In this document: one piece after another, positions 41,801-52,510 of the stretch | Position numbering within the stretch: the stretch's first letter is position 1 | Layout: every line of letters starts with the position of its first letter | Assembly (NCBI GenBank): GCA_031274715.1 | Contig: JAISPT010000039.1 | Location: 58,682-122,681 of the forward strand | Origin: Azonexus sp. | GTDB taxonomy: Bacteria; Pseudomonadota; Gammaproteobacteria; Burkholderiales; Rhodocyclaceae | Direction: 5' to 3' | DNA: 64,000 nt | Position numbers and translations under genes: made by a program | Notes under the pieces: model-generated | Database searches by the model: none | Seen by the model: only the letters and a program-made list of their open reading frames with translations | Told to the model about the DNA's origin: nothing

Positions 41801-42595
41801 ATGCCTGCCGATCCGGCCGACATCGCCTTCATCCGGGATGCCGATCGTCCAATCCTGACGCACGGGCGCGCCTTGGCGGCGGGACAGGCGATCCGCGCCC
41901 ACAGTCATCCGCGCGGGCAATTGCTGTGGGCAATACGCGGCGTGCTGCAGGTGGTTTGCCAATCGGGCGTCTGGGTGGTACCGCCCAGCCATGCCGTGTG
42001 GATTCCCGGGGATATGCCGCACCAGGTCGTTTTCGAGGTCGACTCCGAGATGCTGAACCTCTACGTCGATCCTTCCATCGCTGTCCGAACACGGCACGGC
42101 GAGGATTGTGCGGTACTGGTGCTGACGCCGCTGGCACGGGAACTGATCCGGCGGATCGGCGCGTTATTGGGCGAAATGGGCGCAGCGGCCTCGTTCGACA
42201 ACCGCTTGCGGCGATTGTGCGGCGTGATACTGGATGAACTCGAACATCTGACCGAAGCAAAATTCAATCTTCCCGGCGGGCAGGACGCCCGGCTGATGCG
42301 CGTGACGCGCCATCTGGTCAAACACCCGGACGATCGGCAGTCGTTGACCGAACTGGCGGAACTTGCCGCCGCCAGCACGCGAACTTTGGAACGGCTTTTC
42401 CGCAACGAAACCGGACAGAGCTTTCGCCAATGGCGCAGCCGCCTGCGCCTACTGTCGGCTATCGAAAAACTGAATCTTGGGCAAAGCAGCACCGCGATTG
42501 CCGCGTCGCTCGGCTACCGCAGCCCCAGCGCCTTCGTCGCCGCCTTCCGCGAACAATTCGGAACGTCACCGCAAAGGCTTTTGCGAATGGAATGA
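41801..42595 (+). CDS. AraC-family transcriptional regulator with cupin sensor domain
   Basis: The 264-residue protein has an N-terminal AraC-type cupin (HSHPRGQLLWAIRGVLQV, then WIPGDMPHQV) and a C-terminal double helix-turn-helix with the signature AASLGYRSPSAFVAAFREQFGTSPQRL. It resembles regulators that sit beside transporter genes and control them. It converges with the BASS-family transporter gene 24 bases away, which is the likely target, but the link is positional only. Confidence 0.88.
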   Translation: MPADPADIAFIRDADRPILTHGRALAAGQAIRAHSHPRGQLLWAIRGVLQVVCQSGVWVVPPSHAVWIPGDMPHQVVFEVDSEMLNLYVDPSIAVRTRHGEDCAVLVLTPLARELIRRIGALLGEMGAAASFDNRLRRLCGVILDELEHLTEAKFNLPGGQDARLMRVTRHLVKHPDDRQSLTELAELAAASTRTLERLFRNETGQSFRQWRSRLRLLSAIEKLNLGQSSTAIAASLGYRSPSAFVAAFREQFGTSPQRLLRME

Positions 42596-42619
42596 GGCGG
42601 CGCTGAATGCCGCCGTGAA

Positions 42620-43588
42620 TTAGTTTGCCGGCTTTGGCCCGAAAGCCTGGTCGACCAACCGTACCGACCAGGCGGCGGATTGCACTTGCACCACATAGGC
42701 CAACGCGATCAGCAGCGCGGCTTCGGCCCCCTCAGCACCAAAGAGGTTGATTGCCAGCGCCAGCGCGATGGAAAGATTGCGCATGACCGTGCCATAGACC
42801 AGCGCAATGGCGTCACCGCGCGGCAACAGCGTCCGGCCCAGAAAAACGGCTAGCGCGTAATTTGCGGCATAGAGCGCCAACAGCGGCAGGATCAGTTGTA
42901 GGATCGCGGCGGGATCGGCCGCCAGCACCCGCGCCTGAAGCGCGATGGCGACAAAGGCGATGCCCAGTACGCCCAGCGTCGAGAAGGGCGGAAAGCGCGG
43001 GGCGAAGTCTTTTTGAAACGCCTGCATGCCGTGGCGGCGGATTAGAACGGAACGGGTAATTTGCCCAGCCACCAGCGGTAAAACCACGATAACCACAATC
43101 TGCATGAAGACTGCCGCCAGATCGACGGGGACACGCGTGCCAACCAGCACCATCAGATAAAAGGGTGTCAGGATGGAACCGAGGATCAGTCCCAACACCG
43201 TCATCTTGACCGCCGCGGGCAGATTGCCGCCGGCCATGCCGGTCCAAGAAATCGTCATGCCACTGGTCGGCAAGAGGCCAGCCAGCAAAAGTCCCACCGC
43301 CAGAAAAGGCCGATCGGAGAAAAACACCAACCCCAGCCCGAAGGCGACGAAGGGAATGACGAGAAAGTTCACTCCCTGCGCCAGAAGCTGCACCTTGCCA
43401 TGCCCGCCTTCGCGCAGCTGCGACAGTTTCAGCCCGACCATCATCGGATAGACCATGAGGAAGGTCAGCGGCACGATCAGCATCTTCAGCCATGCAACGG
43501 GGGCCAGCAAACCATAGGCCAGCCCCAACAGCATCGCCACGGGAATGGCCAGGGTCAGGTTTTTGGTGATGCGTTGGACCAGCGACAT
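42620..43588 (-). CDS. bile acid:sodium symporter (BASS)-superfamily transporter, possible arsenite/organic anion carrier
   Basis: The 322-residue membrane protein has about ten helices. The GLLPTSGMTISWTGMAGGN segment and VYGTVMRNLSIALALA match the two crossover motifs of the BASS/ACR3 superfamily. Annotation pipelines often call such proteins arsenic resistance proteins, but no arsenite-specific motif or ars gene is nearby. It follows the dsrE-like gene by 30 bases and is probably co-transcribed with it. Confidence 0.8.
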   Translation of the reverse strand: MSLVQRITKNLTLAIPVAMLLGLAYGLLAPVAWLKMLIVPLTFLMVYPMMVGLKLSQLREGGHGKVQLLAQGVNFLVIPFVAFGLGLVFFSDRPFLAVGLLLAGLLPTSGMTISWTGMAGGNLPAAVKMTVLGLILGSILTPFYLMVLVGTRVPVDLAAVFMQIVVIVVLPLVAGQITRSVLIRRHGMQAFQKDFAPRFPPFSTLGVLGIAFVAIALQARVLAADPAAILQLILPLLALYAANYALAVFLGRTLLPRGDAIALVYGTVMRNLSIALALAINLFGAEGAEAALLIALAYVVQVQSAAWSVRLVDQAFGPKPAN

Positions 43589-43618
43589 GACGTACCCTCG
43601 TTCAACTATCTTTATGGC

Positions 43619-43990
43619 TCAGGCGATCTGCAAGGAACCCTTGGCCGCCATCAGCAGATCGACCACATCCGGCCCGGTGACGATTTCGTATTCCGATGCC
43701 ATGTCCTCTTCCTTGAAGCCCTTGTGGATCATGCAGGATTTGCAAACCGCAACCCGCCCGCCGCCCGCCAGAAACTTCTCCAGAAGCTCGGACACGGAGG
43801 AGAAAGGCTGGCCAACGTCGATGCCGTCCATCGCACCGGGCTGGCCTAGCTCGACCGCCTCCACCATCAGCAAAACGATGGCGCTGTGCCCCTTCGTCAG
43901 TGCGTTGAGCGCCATGGTAAAGGCCACAGTCACCTTGCCGGGGTTGGATTTACCATCGAACAAGGTGGTAACGAAATTAGCTGTTTGCAT
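43619..43990 (-). CDS. DsrE/DsrF-like family protein
   Basis: The 123-residue cytosolic protein has a DsrE fold. VVLLMVEAVELG-like hydrophobic strands (here IVLLMVEAVELG) and the cysteine pair in RVAVCKSCMIHKGF correspond to the position of the sulfur-carrying Cys in DsrE/TusD relatives. I take the ATG at 43990 (MQTANFVTT), preceded by GAGGAG, rather than the in-frame upstream start at 44050. Pairing with a BASS transporter suggests handling of a sulfur compound or a thiol-reactive oxyanion; this is inference. Confidence 0.82.
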   Translation of the reverse strand: MQTANFVTTLFDGKSNPGKVTVAFTMALNALTKGHSAIVLLMVEAVELGQPGAMDGIDVGQPFSSVSELLEKFLAGGGRVAVCKSCMIHKGFKEEDMASEYEIVTGPDVVDLLMAAKGSLQIA

Positions 43991-44264
43991 ATCATGCTCC
44001 TCAGACAGTGACCGCCAGAACCGCGCCGAGACAAAAGGCGGCAATGGCAACGAGCGGCAAGGATATCAACTGTCAGAGACCGCGCAAGGCCGCAGCACGA
44101 CAACTGATGTCGGTGAAACGCCAAGGCGTTGGCTTGTTCGACAACCATCTGGCCGACTGGCCAAGCACCGCCCTTGGCCCACGCCCGGTCCCCGGCAGCC
44201 TCAACTTTTCCCGAAAGCAGCCGTTGTAAGAAACGTGAAGTCTGGCGTCACGGAGGGCCCCCCA

Positions 44265-45362
44265 ATGAAAATCATCAGTTCCGATCTGCAACTCGCCTCG
44301 TCACACAGCAGCTTGCAGCACCACGAAATCCGCGAAGCCTTGTACATCAGCGCCAATAACGCCCAACAACCAGCCAACGACCGGCTTGCAGCGCCAGCCA
44401 GTCCACCTGCCGACAAGGTTTCGCTCTCGGATGCCGGCATGGCGGCACAAGCTGCGAGTGTTACCGGAAGCCACTCGGCAGCGGCTGCGGCACGAGCATT
44501 TGGCGGAGAAGATCCCAAGCTGATGCTGATCCGGGCCATGCTCGAAATGTGGCTGGGACATTCGGTAAAGATTTTCAGCGCTGCTGATTTGCCGCAACAA
44601 GGCCAGCAGCCCGCCACCGTGGCCCCCGCCGAAGGCGGAGCACCCGCCCAGGCCGCGCCTGCCGCCAACCCAAACGCCTCGGTGCAACGGACGATTTCCG
44701 GCTTTTACACTCGCCGCGAAATCTACATGGAAAGCGAGCAAACCCAGTTTTCCGCCAACGGCACAGTCAAAACCGCTGATGGCCGCGAGATCAACTTTCA
44801 GCTCCAACTGTCGATGAGCCGCTCCTACTACGAGGAAAGCAGCATGAGCCTGTTCTTCGGCGAGGCAGCGCGCAAGGTCGACCCGCTGGTCATCAATTTT
44901 GCCGGCACCGCCGCCCAGTTGACCGACCAACGCTTCGCTTTCGACCTGTTTGCCGACGGCGATATGAAGCAGATCAATTTCGTCGCGCCGGGCAGCGGTT
45001 TCCTGGTCTTCGACCGCAACCAGGACGGCCGCATCAACGACGGCAGCGAACTGTTCGGCCCGACCACCGGCGACGGTTTCGCCGAACTCGCCGCCTTCGA
45101 TGACGACGGCAATGGCTGGATCGACGAAAACGACGCCATCTTCAGCCAACTGCGAATCTGGAGTCGGGACGCCGAGGGCAATGATCAGCTACAAACCTTG
45201 GCGGAAGCCGGCATCGGTGCAATCTCGTTGAGCCGAGTGGCAACCCCATTCGATATCAAAACCACGGCCAACGACATGCTTGGCCAGGTTCTCAGTTCAG
45301 GCATTTTTTTGCACGAAAACGGCATGGCTGGCACAATTCAGCAGATAGACCTGACCGTATGA
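44265..45362 (+). CDS. hypothetical protein with EF-hand-like calcium motifs
   Basis: The 365-residue protein has no signal peptide or transmembrane segment. The N-terminal ~140 residues are Ala/Pro/Gln-rich. The C-terminal part has the calcium-type loops FDRNQDGRINDGSELFGP and FDDDGNGWIDENDAIF, which resemble EF-hand or dockerin-like sites, followed by ISLSRVATPFDIK. Relatives in betaproteobacteria are annotated as hypothetical. The gene lies alone between the dsrE-like gene and the chemoreceptor gene, and the 274-base gap upstream contains no other supported gene. Confidence 0.75.
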   Translation: MKIISSDLQLASSHSSLQHHEIREALYISANNAQQPANDRLAAPASPPADKVSLSDAGMAAQAASVTGSHSAAAAARAFGGEDPKLMLIRAMLEMWLGHSVKIFSAADLPQQGQQPATVAPAEGGAPAQAAPAANPNASVQRTISGFYTRREIYMESEQTQFSANGTVKTADGREINFQLQLSMSRSYYEESSMSLFFGEAARKVDPLVINFAGTAAQLTDQRFAFDLFADGDMKQINFVAPGSGFLVFDRNQDGRINDGSELFGPTTGDGFAELAAFDDDGNGWIDENDAIFSQLRIWSRDAEGNDQLQTLAEAGIGAISLSRVATPFDIKTTANDMLGQVLSSGIFLHENGMAGTIQQIDLTV

Positions 45363-45394
45363 TCAGGATTAGAGCGATTTGATAAGGGGGCGAG

Positions 45395-47014
45395 ATGCCG
45401 CGCTTTGCCGACTTGAAGATTTGGGTACGCTTGACCGCAGCAATCTGGGGAATCCTGGCCATCATGTGGATCGGGGTCATCGCCTGGACCACGCAAGTCA
45501 ATCGGGATACGGCCATTCGCCAAGCGCAAGACTTCTCGCAAAGCATTCACGAGATGACCATGGCCGGCCTGACCGGCATGATGCTCACCGGCACCGTCGG
45601 TGAGCGCGAGGTCTTCCTCGACCAGATCAAGCAACTGTCGATCATCAAAGATTTGCATGTCGCCCGCGGCGAAGCCGTCAGCAAACTGTACGGTCCCGAC
45701 ACCAAAAGCACCAGGTCGCTCGATAAGGTAGAGCAACAGGTGATGCAGAGCGGCCAGCCGTACATGGCTGTCGAATCGACGGATACTGGCTCCTTCCTGC
45801 GTGTCGTCAACCCGACCAAGGCGTCCAAGAACTACCTCGGCAAGGACTGCATCCTCTGCCACCAGGTGCCGGAAGGCACGGTACTCGGCATCGTCAGCAT
45901 GAAGGTCTCGCTCGACTCGGTCGAGGCCGAAGTCGCCGCCTTCCGCCTGAAGATCGGCGGCGTCGCCCTTGGGGTATTGGGCGCTCTGCTGGTTCTCATC
46001 TACCTGCTGACCCATCATTTCGTCACCGCTCCGCTCGAGGAAATGCGCCATGGCCTGAGCGATATCGCCAGCGGCGAAGGCGACCTGACCCGCCGCCTGC
46101 CGGTCAAGGGCAAGGATGAGGTCGGCCAGGCGGCGCTGGTGTTCAACGACATGATGGAAAATTTCAACCAGTTGGTACGCCAGGTGCGCGACTCGGCCGG
46201 CCAGGTCTCAGCCCGCGTCAGCGATCTGTCCGACAGTGCCGACCGCGTTTCGCAGAGTTCGCAACAGCAGAACGAGAAATCACTGGAGGCCAAGGAAACC
46301 GTCGAGCAACTGGTCGCCAGCATCGCCTCCATCGCCCGCAGCGCCGAAAACGTGCAGCAGCGGTCGCAGGAAAGCCTGGCGCGCGCCAACGAGGGCAGCC
46401 GCAACCTGGAGAAACTGCTCACCGAAATGGGTGTCGTCGAGCGGGCGGTCAAGGAAATGGCCGACTCGGTCAATAACTTCGTCCGCAACACCGAGGCGAT
46501 CACCGAGATGACCCGCGAAGTCAAGGACATCGCTGAGCAGACCAACCTGTTGGCGCTCAACGCCGCCATTGAGGCCGCCCGCGCCGGCGAACAGGGACGC
46601 GGCTTTGCTGTCGTCGCCGACGAAGTGCGCAAACTGGCGGAAAAATCGTCGCGCTCGGCCAGCGAGATCGACTCCATCACCGCCAACCTGAGCGCCCAGT
46701 CGGTCGCCGTCCGGCGCAGCATCGAGGAAGGCTTGCATCACCTCGCCAGCAGCCAGAGCGCCGTGACCTCCGTGTCCAGCATCCTGCAGGCAACCAACGG
46801 CTCAGTCGCCGAAGTCGATCACGGCCTCGACAGCATCGCCAGTTCCACCGACCAGCAGCGTCGCTTCTCCGGTAACGTCGAGACCAGCATCGAGGCGATC
46901 GCGGCGATGGCCCGCGAGAATAACGGCACCGTCGAACAGACGGCCAGCGCTGCTCACGACCTGGAACGCCTGGCCGACGGCCTGGCGACGATGGTCGGCC
47001 GCTTCAAGGTCTAA
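45395..47014 (+). CDS. methyl-accepting chemotaxis protein with periplasmic c-type heme motif
   Basis: The 539-residue chemoreceptor has a TM helix at ~15-33, a periplasmic sensor (~34-185), a second TM at ~186-208 and a HAMP domain. The long cytoplasmic coiled-coil domain carries the hairpin tip core [32 protein letters not shown], split here for description. The sensor contains C152-I-L-C155-H156, a CxxCH heme-attachment motif, so the receptor probably binds covalent heme and senses redox state, oxygen or NO, as heme-containing receptors in Geobacter do. AAGGGGG precedes the ATG. Confidence 0.92.
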   Translation: MPRFADLKIWVRLTAAIWGILAIMWIGVIAWTTQVNRDTAIRQAQDFSQSIHEMTMAGLTGMMLTGTVGEREVFLDQIKQLSIIKDLHVARGEAVSKLYGPDTKSTRSLDKVEQQVMQSGQPYMAVESTDTGSFLRVVNPTKASKNYLGKDCILCHQVPEGTVLGIVSMKVSLDSVEAEVAAFRLKIGGVALGVLGALLVLIYLLTHHFVTAPLEEMRHGLSDIASGEGDLTRRLPVKGKDEVGQAALVFNDMMENFNQLVRQVRDSAGQVSARVSDLSDSADRVSQSSQQQNEKSLEAKETVEQLVASIASIARSAENVQQRSQESLARANEGSRNLEKLLTEMGVVERAVKEMADSVNNFVRNTEAITEMTREVKDIAEQTNLLALNAAIEAARAGEQGRGFAVVADEVRKLAEKSSRSASEIDSITANLSAQSVAVRRSIEEGLHHLASSQSAVTSVSSILQATNGSVAEVDHGLDSIASSTDQQRRFSGNVETSIEAIAAMARENNGTVEQTASAAHDLERLADGLATMVGRFKV

Positions 47015-47047
47015 GCCGGCGCCGCGCTTACCCGCTCGCGCCAAAAG

Positions 47048-47072
47048 AAACGGCCTCCGCAGAGGCCGTTTT
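47048..47072. terminator. bidirectional terminator between the chemoreceptor and kinase genes
   Basis: AAACGGCCTC / GAGGCCGTTT is a perfect 10-bp stem with a 4-base loop. It is followed by TTTTCC on the plus strand and TTTCTTTT on the minus strand, and lies between converging stop codons. Confidence 0.8.
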
Positions 47073-47075
47073 CCA

Positions 47076-48470
47076 TTACCCCGACGTCAGTTCCAGATCG
47101 ACGCCGCCACCCGGACGCAAGCGCGGCATACTGCTCAGCGAGCCGGTACCGGTCAGCGCCGCCGGCCGACCCTGCGCCGCAGCGATCTTGTTGACCTCGC
47201 GCAGGCGGTCGATCATCCGTGCCAACAAGGTGTTGCGCATCCGCTCGAGCAGCTCCTCCGAGGACAAGGCCAGCGCCGCCGCGTTGATTTCCAGGAACAG
47301 CGTCGGCTCCAACGTCACCGCCGTAGCGTGGCGCAGGTCGCTGGCCGGATGCAGAAAGCCCACCTCGCCGACCGGCTCGCCCGGGCCGAGACGGCACAGC
47401 ATGCGACCTTCGATCGACACTTCGACGCAACCGGTAATGACGATGCCGAACAGTTTGTTGTGCTCACCCTCGCGGATCAGCGCGATATTGGGTGAAACCT
47501 GGCGCCAGACCGAGACACGCAGCACTTCCCAAATCTCGATGTTCTCGAACTCGGTGAAGAAATTGAGCCGGCGCAGCGTCTCGAAATGCCGGAGGTCATG
47601 CTCCGTCTCGTCCTCTTCCAGCATCTTGTAGCGGACGCCCGAGAGATCTTTGGCAAATTCGGCGCCGTTGCGGTAGCGGCTGTAGAGATCCTTTTCCAGC
47701 GCCCGCTTGAGAACAGGGTTAAGTCCCTCAGGCAGGCTGGGATTGAGCGCCGTCACCGCCGGCGCATCGGTATTGATGATGCGGTAGACCAGCGTGGCCT
47801 GGTTGGCGGCACGAAACGGTAAACGCCCGGTCAGCAACTGGAACAACACGACGCCAAGGGAATAGAGGTCGGTTTTCTGGTTGAGCGGGTAGCCCTTGAT
47901 CTGTTCCGGCGACATGTAGGCCGGCGAGCCGACACCCATGATGAAGGTCGAATCGCGGTCGAGATCCTTGTTCATGTTGAGGGCCAGGCCAAAGTCGGCG
48001 ATCTTGGCCTCGTCGTTAGCGGCGACCAGAATGTTGGCCGGCTTGATGTCGCGGTGGATGATGCCCTGGCGGTAGGCGGCGTCGAGCGCCATGCAGCACT
48101 TGAAGATGATGCTGATGACGCGGTGCATCGGCAGCAGCTTGTCGATGCGGCAGTGCTGCTCGAGACTGAAGCCGTCGACGTATTCCATGACCAGGTAGGC
48201 GAACTGCTCCTCGACCACGGCGTCGAAGACGCGCACGATGTTGGGGTGGTCGAGGCGCTTGGCGACCATGCGCTCGTTCTGGAACAGCTTGCGCATGCGC
48301 CGCGACATGGCCGCGGAATCCTGCCCGAAACGGATGACCTTGACCGCCACCTGGCGGTCGGCCTCGGGATCTTCGCAGAGATATACCGTCGCCGTAGCGC
48401 CTTTGCCCAATTCGCGCAGCACCCGGTATTTGCCAATGGTTTCCATGCCCAGCCGTGTCGATCGATACAT
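47076..48470 (-). CDS. serine/threonine protein kinase with C-terminal cyclic-nucleotide-binding domain
   Basis: This is a 464-residue Hanks-type kinase. The glycine loop [11 protein letters not shown], the VAIK-like Lys in VAVKVIRF, the catalytic [10 protein letters not shown], the DFG motif and the APE-like region SPAYMSPEQ are all present in the first ~275 residues. A cNMP-binding domain follows (~315-430: [24 protein letters not shown]...[10 protein letters not shown]), so activity may be gated by a cyclic nucleotide or a related ligand. No transmembrane segment is seen. ATG codons at 48470 and 48446 are both plausible; the latter gives [10 protein letters not shown], typical for the family. 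Confidence 0.9.
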   Translation of the reverse strand: MYRSTRLGMETIGKYRVLRELGKGATATVYLCEDPEADRQVAVKVIRFGQDSAAMSRRMRKLFQNERMVAKRLDHPNIVRVFDAVVEEQFAYLVMEYVDGFSLEQHCRIDKLLPMHRVISIIFKCCMALDAAYRQGIIHRDIKPANILVAANDEAKIADFGLALNMNKDLDRDSTFIMGVGSPAYMSPEQIKGYPLNQKTDLYSLGVVLFQLLTGRLPFRAANQATLVYRIINTDAPAVTALNPSLPEGLNPVLKRALEKDLYSRYRNGAEFAKDLSGVRYKMLEEDETEHDLRHFETLRRLNFFTEFENIEIWEVLRVSVWRQVSPNIALIREGEHNKLFGIVITGCVEVSIEGRMLCRLGPGEPVGEVGFLHPASDLRHATAVTLEPTLFLEINAAALALSSEELLERMRNTLLARMIDRLREVNKIAAAQGRPAALTGTGSLSSMPRLRPGGGVDLELTSG

Positions 48471-48537
48471 CGATTATCGTAGCATGGGGCGCAAGCGCCG
48501 TCGGCGGCCGCGTGGCGAGGATTTTTTCGCTTCCCCT

Positions 48538-48566
48538 CTTGAAAAGCCCGCCATCGCCCCCAGCTA
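48538..48566 (+). promoter_or_regulatory. RpoH (sigma-32)-type promoter of grpE
   Basis: CTTGAAA at 48538-48544 and CCCCAGCTA at 48558-48566 are 13 bases apart and match the heat-shock sigma consensus (CTTGAAA, CCCCATnT) reasonably well. The predicted transcript would start about 20 bases before the grpE ATG. Confidence 0.55.
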
Positions 48567-48594
48567 CGCTTGCAGTTTTTTTGGAGAACTCCGT

Positions 48595-49155
48595 ATGTCC
48601 CATCCCGAGAATCCGCAGGAAGCCCTGCCGGTCCAAGAATCCACCGGCGACACCCCGGCTGTCGACAGCGTCGCCGGCAACAGCCACACCGATACCTTGC
48701 CGAGCATCGAGGAGCAATTCCGCACCCTCGAACTGAAGGCCGCCGAGCATCACGATGCTTGGTTGCGCGCCAAGGCCGAGAGCGAGAACGTCCGCCGTCG
48801 TGCCCAGGAGGATATTTCCAAGGCGCACAAATTCGCCGTCGAAAAATTCGCCGGCGAACTGTTGGCCGTCAAGGACAGCCTGGAGGCCGCGCTGGCGGCA
48901 CAGGAACAGACCGTCGACGGCTTCCGCTCCGGCGTCGAGTTGACGCTGAAGCAACTCATCGCTGCCTTCGAGAAGAACGCCCTGGTCGAAGTCAATCCGG
49001 CCGGCGATAAATTCGATCCGCACAAGCACGAGGCCATTGCCATGGTCGATTCCGAACAGGAAGCCAACACCGTCGTCACCGTATTGCAGAAGGGCTACCT
49101 GATCGCCGAGCGCGTGCTGCGCCCGGCACTGGTCATGGTGGCCAAACCGAAATAG
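48595..49155 (+). CDS. grpE: nucleotide exchange factor GrpE
   Basis: GrpE releases ADP from DnaK. The 186-residue protein has an acidic disordered N-terminus, a long coiled-coil helix (residues ~38-100), and the beta-domain ending [19 protein letters not shown]...[24 protein letters not shown] lies before the ATG. It precedes dnaK by about 180 bases, and the gap holds an inverted-repeat element and a separate dnaK promoter. Confidence 0.97.
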   Translation: MSHPENPQEALPVQESTGDTPAVDSVAGNSHTDTLPSIEEQFRTLELKAAEHHDAWLRAKAESENVRRRAQEDISKAHKFAVEKFAGELLAVKDSLEAALAAQEQTVDGFRSGVELTLKQLIAAFEKNALVEVNPAGDKFDPHKHEAIAMVDSEQEANTVVTVLQKGYLIAERVLRPALVMVAKPK

Positions 49156-49255
49156 CGGTTTACGAAAATACTCAGACGCGAAGACGAGCCGCAGACAGTA
49201 CGAACAGTACGGCAAGGCGAAGTCGACAAAGTACGAGGATTTTCGGGAATCGCTA
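49153..49255. repeat. MITE-like imperfect inverted repeat between grpE and dnaK
   Basis: Two 21-base ends (49153-49173 and 49235-49255) are inverted copies with 17 of 21 matches: TAGCGGTTTACGAAAAT... against TAGCGATTCCCGAAAAT.... They enclose ~60 bases containing the duplicated CAGTACG. No frame is open through it. The left end overlaps the grpE stop codon. It has the size and structure of a small non-autonomous element or a structured repeat. Confidence 0.55.
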
Positions 49256-49260
49256 TAAGG

Positions 49261-49289
49261 CTTGAAATCCCGGGCGCCGCCCCCAATTT
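49261..49289 (+). promoter_or_regulatory. RpoH (sigma-32)-type promoter of dnaK
   Basis: CTTGAAA at 49261-49267, a 13-base spacer and CCCCAATTT at 49281-49289 closely match the heat-shock sigma consensus. It lies 44 bases before the dnaK ATG and directly after the inverted-repeat element. Confidence 0.7.
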
Positions 49290-49332
49290 CTGAACATCTC
49301 AAATTCACCCGCATTCAGCAAAGGAAACCAAC

Positions 49333-51267
<1,935 letters not shown>

Positions 51268-51288
51268 GCCCCACGCTTCCGGCCAGGA

Positions 51289-51314
51289 AACGGGGATGGC
51301 TCGCCATCCCCGTT
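51289..51314 (+). terminator. hairpin after dnaK (possible attenuator)
   Basis: AACGGGGATGGC pairs perfectly with GCCATCCCCGTT across a 2-base turn, 22 bases after the dnaK stop. Only a weak T-rich stretch follows (GGCCGTTTGTC), so it may reduce rather than stop transcription into the downstream gene and dnaJ. Confidence 0.5.
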
Positions 51315-51337
51315 GGCCGTTTGTCGAGAGACCGCCG

Positions 51338-52483
51338 ATGTCGCCGCTACCCCTGCTCCTACTCGCCCTACTGCTCCCGGCCGCCCCCGCGCTGGCCAAG
51401 GGCGCCGGCAACGAGAGCGGCTATACCGAGGATCTCGACCGGCGCTGCCAGGTCTGGGCGCCGTCGATGCTGACGCCCTACGACCACGCGCTGCGCTACA
51501 GCGGCGGCTGCCGCGACGGCAAGGCCGAAGGCCAGGGCAAAGCGGAGTGGCTGTACCGCTACGCCGACATGAAGGTCAAGGCAGCCTGGGAAGGCGAATT
51601 CCGTAACGGCGTTTTCCTCGATGGGCAAAAAATCAAAGGCACCGTCGAACCGCTGCCCGGCGACCGCTACGTCATCGCCATGGGACAAAGCGGCGGCACC
51701 AATCTCCACTTCATCAGCCGCAGCCGGCAGGACGGTCCGCCCGTCCTGTGCCAGGTCGAGCTAGTCGCCCTGCAGCCCAACGGCAAGGTCGATCTGAGCG
51801 ACGACGATGCCGCCCGCCAGCTGCTCGAAGCCGGCGCCCGCACCTACCTGGCGGCCTGCCCAAAGATAACCCGCAGTCCCGACATCGGCATCTTCGACCA
51901 AGCGCTCCAACCGCGCGCCAACGGCATGCTGCCCAATCCGGTCGTGCGCGCCCGCTACGACAGCGAATCGGGCAAGCTGAACGGCTATTCCAACGAACCC
52001 GCGCGCCAGGCGCAGCAAGCCCGGCAGCAGGCCGAACATGCCGAGAAACAAGCCGCTGCGCGCCAGCGGTTCATGGACCTGAGCCGGCAGTACGGTGTCG
52101 CCACCTGGATCACGCCGCGGCAACTCGATGAGAACCCCTTCCGCTGGGAAGGCCGGACGGTCGGCCTGATTGTCCGCCTGGAACGCATGCTGACCCGCGA
52201 CACTGCGCTGGTGCGCGGCACCCAACGCGACTACTGGTGGGCACCGCTACAACTGACCGGCGTAAACCCGGACTTTCCGGACAGCAAACGCAGCGTGCTG
52301 CTCGTCGCCCGCGTCGGCAAGCGCGAGCGGTCAGCCGACGGACGGGATGAAGAAGCCAACTACCTGACCGTGCAGCACGTCGCCCATCGCCTCTGCGAGC
52401 GCGACGGCTGCGCTGACTGGCTGCTGTGGTGGCGCGGCGACAACGACGAACTGGTCTGGGGCGAGCCTTTCACCGCCCGCTAA
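51338..52483 (+). CDS. secreted hypothetical protein with MORN-like segment, between dnaK and dnaJ
   Basis: I do not recognise a named family. The 381-residue product starts with a clear signal peptide (LPLLLLALLLPAAPALA, cleavage near residue 20). MORN-like sequence (GGCRDGKAEGQGKAEWLY...WEGEFRNGVFLDG) follows at ~50-90, then a Gln/Ala-rich helix near 230-250 and a globular C-terminus with a Cys pair. The in-frame start at 51296 is less likely because it buries the signal peptide. Its position inside the dnaK-dnaJ operon is unusual, and co-expression with heat-shock genes is possible. Confidence 0.8.
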   Translation: MSPLPLLLLALLLPAAPALAKGAGNESGYTEDLDRRCQVWAPSMLTPYDHALRYSGGCRDGKAEGQGKAEWLYRYADMKVKAAWEGEFRNGVFLDGQKIKGTVEPLPGDRYVIAMGQSGGTNLHFISRSRQDGPPVLCQVELVALQPNGKVDLSDDDAARQLLEAGARTYLAACPKITRSPDIGIFDQALQPRANGMLPNPVVRARYDSESGKLNGYSNEPARQAQQARQQAEHAEKQAAARQRFMDLSRQYGVATWITPRQLDENPFRWEGRTVGLIVRLERMLTRDTALVRGTQRDYWWAPLQLTGVNPDFPDSKRSVLLVARVGKRERSADGRDEEANYLTVQHVAHRLCERDGCADWLLWWRGDNDELVWGEPFTAR

Positions 52484-52510
52484 ACAATACGCGAACAAGA
52501 GAAAGCAATC

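Noticed and set aside
43996..44064. A 22-codon hydrophobic frame on the minus strand ending just before the dsrE ribosome site
   Set aside because: It reads like the last helix of a lost membrane protein, but it is too short and has stops upstream; a remnant cannot be shown.
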